Below are positions 7,446 to 14,969 of a DNA stretch of 49,716 nt, in pieces (the stretch's first letter is position 1; each line of letters begins with the position of its first letter). The DNA is taken from positions 1 through 49,716 of the forward strand of contig SFVI01000016.1 of NCBI GenBank assembly GCA_004560305.1, read 5' to 3'. The notes under the pieces are model-generated. The model did no database searches and had not been told where the DNA came from. It was given only the letters and a program-made list of their open reading frames with translations. Source of the stretch: a bacterium. GTDB lineage: Bacteria > Bacillota > Clostridia > Oscillospirales > Oscillospiraceae. Position numbers and translations under genes: made by a program.

Positions 7446-7479
7446 GTTTTACCAATCTATTCTTTCTGGAGGTCAAGCC

Positions 7480-7965
7480 ATGAAAAAAGTTGGTCTGATC
7501 ATGGGCAGCACCAGCGACCTGCCCACCGTTCAGAAAGCCGCCGACATTCTGGAGGAGTTCGGCGTGCCCTACGAGATGCACATCTATTCCGCCCACCGCA
7601 CCCCTGTGGAAGCCCGGGAGTTCTGCACTTCCGCCCGCGCTAAAGGCTTCGGCGTGATCATCGCCGCCGCCGGCATGGCCGCCCATCTGGCAGGGGCCAT
7701 GGCCGCCGGCACCACCCTGCCGGTGATCGGCATCCCCATCAGCTCCGCCCATTTGGATGGGCTGGATGCCCTTTTGTCCACGGTGCAGATGCCCTCCGGC
7801 ATCCCCGTTGCCACGGTGGCCATCGACGGGGCCAAGAACGCCGCCATCCTGGCCGTGGAAATCCTGGCCCTGGGCGACGAGGCTCTCACCGAAAAGCTGG
7901 AGGCCTTCCGGGCCAAAGGCACCGAGGAAGCTCTGGCTAAGGACCGGGCGCTGAACACCAAATAA
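7480..7965 (+). CDS. purE: N5-carboxyaminoimidazole ribonucleotide mutase (PurE)
   Basis: A 161-residue PurE. The N-terminus VGLIMGSTSDLPTVQKA carries the phosphate-binding GSxSD motif, SAHRTP and AAGMAAHLAGAMAA form the rest of the active site, and GIPISS is conserved. It handles the carboxylation step from AIR to CAIR; whether it accepts N5-CAIR (needs PurK) or CO2 directly is not decided here, and no purK lies in the window. The frame is open far upstream through the riboswitch, but ATG 7480 with GGAGGT 6 bases before it is the clear start. First gene of the operon. Confidence 0.95.
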   Translation: MKKVGLIMGSTSDLPTVQKAADILEEFGVPYEMHIYSAHRTPVEAREFCTSARAKGFGVIIAAAGMAAHLAGAMAAGTTLPVIGIPISSAHLDGLDALLSTVQMPSGIPVATVAIDGAKNAAILAVEILALGDEALTEKLEAFRAKGTEEALAKDRALNTK

Positions 7966-8008
7966 ACGCCAATCATCACGCTGAAAAACTGACAGGAGAG
8001 TTTTGAAA

Positions 8009-8686
8009 ATGGAACTGGTATATACGGGAAAGACCAAGAATGTTTACGCCCTGGAAAACGGCAACTACCTGCTGAAGTTCAAAGACGACTGCACCGGCAA
8101 GGACGGCAAGTTCGACCCCGGTGAGAATTCCGTAGGCCTCACCATCGAGGGTGTGGGCCGGGTCAACCTGCAGATGTCCGTCTACTTCTTTGAGAAGCTG
8201 AGAGAGGCCGGCATCAAGACCCACTATGTCTCCGCCGATCTGGACGCATGCACCATGGAGGTGCTGCCCGCCCGGGTCTTCGGCCATGGGCTGGAGGTTA
8301 TCTGCCGCCGCAAGGCCGTGGGCAGCTTCATCCGCCGCTACGGTGATTACATCCAGGCCGGCGCCGACCTGCCCTGCTATGTGGAGACCACCTTCAAGGA
8401 CGACGCCAAGGGCGATCCCCTGGTGACCAAGGACGCCCTGGTGGCTCTCGGCGTGATGACCGACGGGCAGTATGACTCCCTCAAGGAGCAGACCCAGCGC
8501 ATCACCATGATCGTTCAGGACGAGATGGCCAAGCGGGGCATGGAGCTGTATGACATCAAGTTCGAGTTCGGTTATGTGGGCAACGAGGTTATTCTCATCG
8601 ACGAGATTGCCTCCGGCAATATGCGGGTCTACAAGGATGGGGAGTATGTGGAACCTATGACGCTCTCCCGGCTGTTCTTCGCTTAA
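8009..8686 (+). CDS. purC: SAICAR synthetase (PurC)
   Basis: A 225-residue phosphoribosylaminoimidazole-succinocarboxamide synthase, joining aspartate to CAIR with ATP. It has GKTKNVYALENGNYLLKFKD at the N-terminus (ATP loop), EVICRRKAVGSFIRRYG, and IKFEFGYVGNEVILIDEI with the metal-binding acidic residues near the end. ATG 8009 has AGGAG 10 bases upstream; a TTG two codons earlier is less likely. Its stop codon TAA overlaps the purF ATG by one base (TAATG), pointing to translational coupling. Confidence 0.95.
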   Translation: MELVYTGKTKNVYALENGNYLLKFKDDCTGKDGKFDPGENSVGLTIEGVGRVNLQMSVYFFEKLREAGIKTHYVSADLDACTMEVLPARVFGHGLEVICRRKAVGSFIRRYGDYIQAGADLPCYVETTFKDDAKGDPLVTKDALVALGVMTDGQYDSLKEQTQRITMIVQDEMAKRGMELYDIKFEFGYVGNEVILIDEIASGNMRVYKDGEYVEPMTLSRLFFA

Positions 8687-10107
8687 TGGGCGGCTTTTTC
8701 GGCGCCGTATCCCGGCGCGACGCGGTATTGGACGTTTTCTTCGGTACGGACTATCACTCCCACCTGGGCACCCGCCGGGCCGGTATGGTCATGTATGACA
8801 GTAAAGACGGTTTCCAGCGTCAGATTCACAATATAGAGAATTCCCCCTTCCGCTCCAAGTTTGAAAACGACCTGGCGGATTTCCACGGTCAGAGCGGCAT
8901 CGGCTGCATCAGCGACATGGACCCCCAGCCCCTGCTGGTGCGCTCCCACCTGGGGCTTTACGCCATCACCATGGTAGGCATCATCAGCAACGCCGACAAG
9001 TTGATCGAGACCTATTTCTCCCAGCGGGGCCATCAGTTCATGGCCATGAGCAGCGGCGCCGTCAACGCCACCGAGCTGGTGGCCGGGCTGATCAACCAGA
9101 AGGACTCCCTGGTGGAGGGCATCCGCCACGCCCAAGACGTGATCGAAGGCTCCGCCACCATCCTGATCCTCACCGGGGATGGCATCATCGCCGCCCGGGA
9201 CAGGCTGGGCCGCCTGCCGGTACTGGTGGGCAGGAATGAGGACGGCTGCTGCGTCTCCTTTGAGTCCTTCGCCTATCACAAGCTGGGCTATGCCGACGAG
9301 CACGAGCTGGGCCCCCGGGAGATCGTCCGTATCACCGCCGACGGCTGGGAAACCCTGTCTCCCCCGGGGGAGGAGATGCGCATCTGCGCCTTCCTCTGGA
9401 CCTACTACGGCTACCCCAACTCCAATTACGAGGGCAAGAACGTGGAGCTGATGCGCTACCGCAACGGCGAGCTGATCGCCAGGGCGGAGGCGGAGCGGGG
9501 CACCATGCCGGACGTGGACTATGTGGCCGGGGTGCCGGATTCCGGCCTGCCCCACGCCATCGGCTACGCCAACTACAGCCATAAGCCCTTTGCCCGGCCC
9601 TTCGTCAAGTATACTCCCACCTGGCCTCGGTCCTTCATGCCGGCCAACCAGCAGGTGCGCAACCAGGTGGCCAAGATGAAGCAGATTCCGGTGCCGGAGC
9701 TGATTCAGGGCAAGAAGCTGCTGTTCGTGGACGACTCCATCGTCCGGGGCACCCAGCTGCAGGAGACCATCGATTTCCTCTATGAGTCTGGGGCCAAGGA
9801 AGTGCACATGCGCTCGGCCTGCCCGCCCATCATGTACGGCTGCAAGTTCCTGAACTTCTCCCGCAGCAACTCGGACATGGAGCTGATCGCCCGCCGCACC
9901 GTCCAGGAGCTGGAGGGTGACGAGGGCCAGAAGCATCTGGACGAATACGCCGACGCCAGCACCGAAAGGGGTCAGTGCCTGCTGCACAGCATCTGCGACA
10001 GGCTGGGCTTCAGCTCTCTGGGCTATCAGTCCCTGGACAATCTGCTGGAGGCCATCGGCATCGACCGCAGCAAGGTCTGCACCTATTGCTGGAACGGCAA
10101 GGAATAA
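8686..10107 (+). CDS. purF: PurF-like amidophosphoribosyltransferase lacking the glutaminase active site
   Basis: A 473-residue protein of the PurF family, which makes phosphoribosylamine from PRPP. The PRTase domain is intact: VDDSIVRGTQ with Asp349-Asp350 is the PRPP loop, and FMPANQQVR is the flexible-loop region. Cys234, Cys386, Cys465 and Cys468 fall where B. subtilis PurF has its four [4Fe-4S] ligands. The protein begins MGGFFGA, where other PurF proteins have a catalytic Cys at the start of CGxxG. No Cys codon lies upstream in frame before purC ends. The Arg of HVRYPT and the Asn of HNGN, both glutamine-site residues, are also replaced (GCISD and TMVG). So glutamine hydrolysis looks lost, and the enzyme may use free ammonia or a partner. 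Confidence 0.85.
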   Translation: MGGFFGAVSRRDAVLDVFFGTDYHSHLGTRRAGMVMYDSKDGFQRQIHNIENSPFRSKFENDLADFHGQSGIGCISDMDPQPLLVRSHLGLYAITMVGIISNADKLIETYFSQRGHQFMAMSSGAVNATELVAGLINQKDSLVEGIRHAQDVIEGSATILILTGDGIIAARDRLGRLPVLVGRNEDGCCVSFESFAYHKLGYADEHELGPREIVRITADGWETLSPPGEEMRICAFLWTYYGYPNSNYEGKNVELMRYRNGELIARAEAERGTMPDVDYVAGVPDSGLPHAIGYANYSHKPFARPFVKYTPTWPRSFMPANQQVRNQVAKMKQIPVPELIQGKKLLFVDDSIVRGTQLQETIDFLYESGAKEVHMRSACPPIMYGCKFLNFSRSNSDMELIARRTVQELEGDEGQKHLDEYADASTERGQCLLHSICDRLGFSSLGYQSLDNLLEAIGIDRSKVCTYCWNGKE

Positions 10108-10132
10108 CATTTGAAGTATAAGGAGAGGCAAC

Positions 10133-11173
10133 ATGAGCAACAGTCATTCCGAATCTTACGCTGCCGCCGGGGTGGACATCACCGCCGGTTACCGGGCAGT
10201 TGAACTGATGAAAAGCCACATCGCCCGCACCATGACCGCAGGGGTCTGCTCCGACGTGGGGGGCTTCGGCGGCCTGTTCGAGCTGGACGTCACCGGCATG
10301 GAAAAGCCGGTGCTGGTCAGCGGCACCGACGGCGTGGGCACCAAGCTGAAGCTGGCCTTCCTCATGGATAAGCATGACACCGTGGGCATCGACTGTGTTG
10401 CCATGTGTGTCAACGACATTATCTGCTGCGGCGCAAAGCCCCTGTTCTTCCTGGACTATATCGCCTGCGGCAAGAACGTGCCGGAGCGCATCGCCCAGAT
10501 CGTCGCCGGCGTGGCGGAGGGCTGCGTCCAGAGCGGGGCCGCCCTCATCGGCGGCGAGACCGCCGAAATGCCCGGCTTCTACCCGGCGGACGAGTACGAC
10601 CTGGCGGGCTTTTCCGTGGGCGTGGTGGACAAGAAGGCCATCATCGACAGCAGCAGCATGGCAAAGGGCGACGTGGTTATCGCCCTGCCCTCCAGCGGCG
10701 TGCACTCCAACGGCTTTTCCCTGGTGCGCAAGGTCTTTGACGTGGAGAACAAGGACATCAAGACCCCGTTGGAAAGCCTGGGCGGCAAGAGCATCGGCGA
10801 GACCCTGCTGACCCCCACCAAAATCTACGTCAAGCCCATGTTGGAGCTGTTCCAGGCCGTGACGGTCAAGGGCGTGTCCCACATCACCGGCGGCGGCTTC
10901 TACGAGAACATCCCCCGCAGCATCCCCGACGGCCTGGGCGCTGTCATCGACCGCGCCGCCGTGCGCATTCTGCCCATCTTCGAGCTGATCCAGAAGACCG
11001 GCAGCATCCCTGAGCGGGATATGTTCAACACCTTCAACATGGGCGTGGGCATGAGCGTGGTGGTCGCTGAGCAGGAGGCGGACAAGGCCCTTGCCATTCT
11101 CCGCGCCAACGGTCAGGAGGCCTACGCCATCGGCCATGTGGCTGAGAGCCAGGACAAGGTGCGCATATGCTGA
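10133..11173 (+). CDS. purM: AIR synthetase (PurM)
   Basis: A 346-residue phosphoribosylformylglycinamidine cyclo-ligase, which closes FGAM to AIR with ATP. Motifs are YAAAGVDITAGYRAVELMK, VSGTDGVGTKLKLAF (ATP and metal site), CVNDIICCGAKPLFFLDY, GGETAEMPGFY, and HITGGGFYENIPR near the C-terminal third. The start follows AAGGAGAGG. The end overlaps purN by seven bases, ATG 11167 lying within the last codons, so the two are translationally coupled. Confidence 0.96.
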   Translation: MSNSHSESYAAAGVDITAGYRAVELMKSHIARTMTAGVCSDVGGFGGLFELDVTGMEKPVLVSGTDGVGTKLKLAFLMDKHDTVGIDCVAMCVNDIICCGAKPLFFLDYIACGKNVPERIAQIVAGVAEGCVQSGAALIGGETAEMPGFYPADEYDLAGFSVGVVDKKAIIDSSSMAKGDVVIALPSSGVHSNGFSLVRKVFDVENKDIKTPLESLGGKSIGETLLTPTKIYVKPMLELFQAVTVKGVSHITGGGFYENIPRSIPDGLGAVIDRAAVRILPIFELIQKTGSIPERDMFNTFNMGVGMSVVVAEQEADKALAILRANGQEAYAIGHVAESQDKVRIC

Positions 11174-11781
11174 AGGCCAGAATCGCGGTTTTCGTCTCCG
11201 GCGGCGGCACCAATCTCCAGGCCCTGATCGACGCGGAGAAAAACGGTCTGCTTCCCAGCGGGCACATTTGCCTGGTGGTTTCCAACAAGGCGGAGGCCTA
11301 CGCCCTGGAGCGGGCCAGGCAGGCGGGCATCCCCGCCGTGACCCTGCTGCGGAAGGACTGCGGCGGGCAGGAGGGCTTTGAGGCCGCTCTGCTTCAGCTT
11401 CTGGAGCGGGAGAAGATCGACCTGATCATTCTGGCCGGCTTCATGAGCATCCTCAGCGAGAATTTTACCTGCCGCTTTCCAGAACGGATTCTCAACGTGC
11501 ACCCGTCCCTGATTCCCTCCTTCTGCGGCAAGGGCTTCTACGGCCTGCACGTGCATGAGGCGGCCCTGGCCTATGGGGTAAAGGTCACCGGGGCCACGGT
11601 ACATTTTGTCAACGAAATTCCCGACGGCGGCCGGATTCTTCTCCAGCAGGCCGTCAGCGTTCTGCCCGGGGACAGCCCGGAAACCCTGCAAAGGCGGGTG
11701 ATGGAGCAGGCGGAATGGAAGCTCCTGCCCCAGGCGGCGGAAATGGTTGCCGCAGAAATTATAAAAGGGAGAGCCGAATAA
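11167..11781 (+). CDS. purN: GAR transformylase (PurN)
   Basis: A 204-residue phosphoribosylglycinamide formyltransferase, which uses 10-formyl-THF. The N-terminal IAVFVSGGGTNLQAL binds the phosphoribosyl group. LAGFMSILS and NVHPSLIPSF supply the catalytic Asn and His, and VNEIPDGGRIL supplies the catalytic Asp. The formyl donor is made by fhs at the end of this operon. It overlaps purM by seven bases. Confidence 0.95.
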   Translation: MLKARIAVFVSGGGTNLQALIDAEKNGLLPSGHICLVVSNKAEAYALERARQAGIPAVTLLRKDCGGQEGFEAALLQLLEREKIDLIILAGFMSILSENFTCRFPERILNVHPSLIPSFCGKGFYGLHVHEAALAYGVKVTGATVHFVNEIPDGGRILLQQAVSVLPGDSPETLQRRVMEQAEWKLLPQAAEMVAAEIIKGRAE

Positions 11782-11783
11782 AC

Positions 11784-12503
11784 ATGGATATTTACAAGAT
11801 CAACGACATGGGTCAGCTCATCCAGGGCAACCCTTATGTGGGCCGGGGCATCGTCCTGGGCCGCTCTGCCGATGGCAGCAAGGCCGTCAGCTCCTATTTC
11901 ATCATGGGCCGCAGCCAGAACAGCCGCAACCGGGTATTCACCCTGCGAGACGGGGCCCTGTTTACCGAACCCTTTGACGCCTCCAAGGTGGAGGATCCCA
12001 GCCTGATCATCTACGCCGCCCTGCGGATGCTGGACAACAAGCTGATCGTCACCAACGGCGACCAGACCGACACCATTTATGACGGGCTGCAGGCCGGGAT
12101 GACGTTCTCCCAGGCTCTCTCCCAGCGGCAGTTTGAGCCGGACGCCCCCAACCTGACCCCCCGCATCAGCGGCATGATCACCTTCGGCCAGGGCGACTTC
12201 AGCTATCAGATGAGCATCCTCAAGAGCGCTGACCGGTCAGGCTCCGCCTGCTGCCGCTACACCTTTGACTACCCCGCTCTGCCGGGCCTGGGGCATTTCA
12301 TCCACACCTATGTCACTGACGGCAATCCCATCCCCACCTTCCAGGGCGAGCCGGAGCGGGTGGCCATCCCGGACAGCATCGATGTGTTCACCGACACGGT
12401 GTGGAACAATCTGGACGAGAACAATAAGATTTCCCTCTATGTAAGATATACCGACCTTGCCACCGGCGCAATTGCCGAGCGGCTGATCAACAAGAATAAG
12501 TGA
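11784..12503 (+). CDS. purO: IMP cyclohydrolase, archaeal PurO type
   Basis: A 239-residue protein matching the IMP_cyclohyd family (PurO), which closes FAICAR to IMP. The recognisable start is NPYVGRGIVLGRS followed by SSYFIMGRSQNSRNRVF, the conserved nucleotide-binding segment of PurO. In most bacteria this reaction is done by the N-terminal domain of bifunctional PurH. Here it is a separate gene next to a stand-alone transformylase. Start 11784 has AAAGGGAGAG upstream. It is two bases from purN and nine from the next gene, so it is fully part of the operon. Confidence 0.85.
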   Translation: MDIYKINDMGQLIQGNPYVGRGIVLGRSADGSKAVSSYFIMGRSQNSRNRVFTLRDGALFTEPFDASKVEDPSLIIYAALRMLDNKLIVTNGDQTDTIYDGLQAGMTFSQALSQRQFEPDAPNLTPRISGMITFGQGDFSYQMSILKSADRSGSACCRYTFDYPALPGLGHFIHTYVTDGNPIPTFQGEPERVAIPDSIDVFTDTVWNNLDENNKISLYVRYTDLATGAIAERLINKNK

Positions 12504-12512
12504 GGCGCGATT

Positions 12513-13675
12513 ATGACGGAAATGGAACTGAAATACGGCTGCAACCCCAACCAGAAGCCTTCCCGCATCTTCATGAGAGAGGGGGAACTGCCCATCACCG
12601 TGTTAAACGGCAAGCCCGGTTACATCAATCTGCTGGACGCTTTCAACTCCTGGCAGCTGGTGCGGGAACTGAAGCAGGCCACCGGCCTGCCCGCCGCAGC
12701 CTCCTTCAAGCATGTTTCCCCTGCCGGCGCCGCTGTGGGCCTGCCCCTCAGCGACATCGACCGGAAGATCTATTTTGTGGAGCAGGAGGGGGAGCTGTCC
12801 CCCATCGCCTGCGCCTACATCCGTGCCCGGGGCGCTGACCGGCTCTGCTCCTACGGCGATTGGGCCGCCCTCAGCGACATTTGCGACGCAGACACCGCCA
12901 ACTACCTCAAGGGCGAGGTTTCCGACGGCATCATCGCCCCCGGCTACACCGAGGAGGCCCTGGCCATCCTGCGGGAGAAGAAGAAGGGCAACTACAACGT
13001 GGTGCAGATCGATGCAGACTATGTTCCCGCCGAGATCGAGCGGAAGGATGTGTTCGGCGTCACCTTTGAGCAGGGGCGCAACAACTACCGCATTGACCGG
13101 GAGCTGCTCACCAACATCGTCACCGTCAACAAGGATCTGCCCGACCAGGCAGCCATTGACATGATGGTAGCCCTGATCACCCTGAAATACACCCAATCCA
13201 ACTCCGTCTGCTATGTGAAGGACGGGCAGGCCATCGGCGTGGGCGCAGGCCAGCAGAGCCGCATCCACTGCACCCGCCTGGCCGGCAACAAGGCGTCCGC
13301 CAGCACCCCAAGGTGCTGGGCCTGCAGTTCGTGGAGGGCATTCGCCGCCCGGACCGGGATAACGCCATCGACATCTACACCTCCGACGAGTACATGGACA
13401 TTCTGGCCGAGGGCGAATGGCAGCAGTGGTTCGCCGTGAAGCCGGAGGCGCTCACCGCAGAGGAGAAGCGGGAGTGGGTCGCCACCCAGTCTGGCGTCAC
13501 CTGCGGCAGCGACGCCTTCTTCCCCTTCGGCGACAATGTGAAGCGGGCCTATAAGAGCGGTGTGGAATACATCGTGGAGCCTGGCGGCAGCATCCGGGAC
13601 GACAACGTGATTGAGACGGCGGACAGCTACGGCATGGTGATGTGCTTCACCGGCATGCGCCTGTTCCACCACTGA
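12513..13675 (+). pseudogene. AICAR transformylase (stand-alone), broken by a frameshift
   Basis: Residues 1-261 read as a stand-alone phosphoribosylaminoimidazolecarboxamide formyltransferase: CNPNQKPSRIF, the Lys66-His67 pair in SFKHVSPAGAA, YTQSNSVCYVKDGQAIGVG and HCTRLAGNKA. The frame then breaks after Ala at 13295. The rest of the family sequence (RQHPKVLGLQFVEG through the usual end FTGMRLFHH) continues from 13296 in another frame to 13675. As I remember the family, about four residues plus one base are missing at the junction (NKADNWWLRQ); restoring 13 bases would give 391 codons, the family length. As written, translation would run on for 47 wrong residues to 13439. It could be a real mutation or a sequencing or assembly error; the rest of the operon is intact. 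Confidence 0.85.
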
Positions 13676-13694
13676 TATAAAAAGGAGAAAGACT

Positions 13695-14966
13695 ATGAAG
13701 CTTCTTGTGGTCGGCGGCGGCGGCCGCGAACACGCCATCATCAAAAAGCTGAAAGAGAACCCGGAAGTGGAAAAGATTTTTGCTCTGCCCGGCAATGGCG
13801 GCATCGCCGCCGACGCAGAGTGCGTCCCCATCGGGGCCAAGGACATCCCGGCCATTGTGGCCTTCGCCGTAGAGCAGCAGGTGGACTACGCCGTGGTTGC
13901 CCCGGACGACCCCCTGGTGCTGGGTGCGGTGGACGCCCTGAACGAGAAGGGCGTCCCCTGCTTCGGCCCCACTGCCGCAGCGGCCCAGATCGAGGGCAGC
14001 AAGGTCTTTGCCAAGGATCTGATGAAGAAATACGGCATCCCCACTGCCGCCTATGAGAGCTTTGACGACGCGGCGGCGGCCCTGCGGTATCTGGACACGG
14101 CGGAAATGCCCATCGTGGTCAAGGCCGACGGTCTGGCCCTGGGCAAGGGCGTCATCATCGCCCAGACCCGGGAGGAGGCCAGGCAGGCCGTGATCTCCAT
14201 GATGGAGGAGGGCATGTTCGGCCAGAGCGGCAGCCGGGTGGTGATCGAAGAGTTCCTCACCGGGCCGGAGGTCTCCGTCCTGTCCTTTACCGATGGGGAG
14301 ACCGTGGTGCCCATGGTGTCCTCCATGGACCACAAGCGGGCCAGGGACAACGACCAGGGCCTGAACACCGGCGGCATGGGCACCGTGGCCCCCAACCCCT
14401 ATTACACCGAGGCCATCGCCGCCCAGTGCATGGAGGAAATTTTCCTGCCCACCATCCGGGCCATGAAGGCCGAGGGCCGGCCCTTCCGGGGCTGCCTGTA
14501 CTTCGGCCTGATGCTGACCCCCAAGGGGCCGAAAGTGATCGAATACAACTGCCGCTTCGGCGACCCGGAGACCCAGGTGGTGCTGCCCCTGCTGGAAAGC
14601 GATCTGCTCACCGTGATGCGCTCCACCACCGAGGGGACCCTGGCCCAGACGGAAGTGAAATTCTCCGACAAGTCCGCCTGCTGCGTCATTCTGGCCTCTG
14701 AGGGCTACCCCCAGAAGTACCAGTCCGGCTTTGAAATGACGATTGCCCCGGAAGCCCTGCCCCACGCCTTTGTGGCCGGGGCCAAGCTGGCCGACGGCAA
14801 GCTGCTGACCAGCGGCGGCCGGGTCATCGGCCTCACCGCCGTGGAGGATACCCTGCCCCAGGCCATCGACCGGGCCTATACACTTACGGGCATGGTGCAT
14901 TTTGAAAACGCCTACTGCCGCCGGGATATCGGCGCACGGGCCATGAAAGCGTTCAAGGAGGCGTAA
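13695..14966 (+). CDS. purD: GAR synthetase (PurD)
   Basis: A 423-residue phosphoribosylamine-glycine ligase of the ATP-grasp superfamily. The N-terminal LLVVGGGGREHAI is the Rossmann-like signature, VVKADGLALGKGV is the ATP loop, and RFGDPETQVVLPLL is the metal-binding PurD signature. It uses phosphoribosylamine from the PurF step. The start follows AAAGGAGAAA and it is three bases from purL. Confidence 0.96.
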   Translation: MKLLVVGGGGREHAIIKKLKENPEVEKIFALPGNGGIAADAECVPIGAKDIPAIVAFAVEQQVDYAVVAPDDPLVLGAVDALNEKGVPCFGPTAAAAQIEGSKVFAKDLMKKYGIPTAAYESFDDAAAALRYLDTAEMPIVVKADGLALGKGVIIAQTREEARQAVISMMEEGMFGQSGSRVVIEEFLTGPEVSVLSFTDGETVVPMVSSMDHKRARDNDQGLNTGGMGTVAPNPYYTEAIAAQCMEEIFLPTIRAMKAEGRPFRGCLYFGLMLTPKGPKVIEYNCRFGDPETQVVLPLLESDLLTVMRSTTEGTLAQTEVKFSDKSACCVILASEGYPQKYQSGFEMTIAPEALPHAFVAGAKLADGKLLTSGGRVIGLTAVEDTLPQAIDRAYTLTGMVHFENAYCRRDIGARAMKAFKEA

Positions 14967-14969
14967 AGA

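Noticed and set aside
7234..7479. Upstream extension of purE through the leader
   Set aside because: The riboswitch, its terminator and a clear ribosome site at 7467-7473 show this is untranslated leader.
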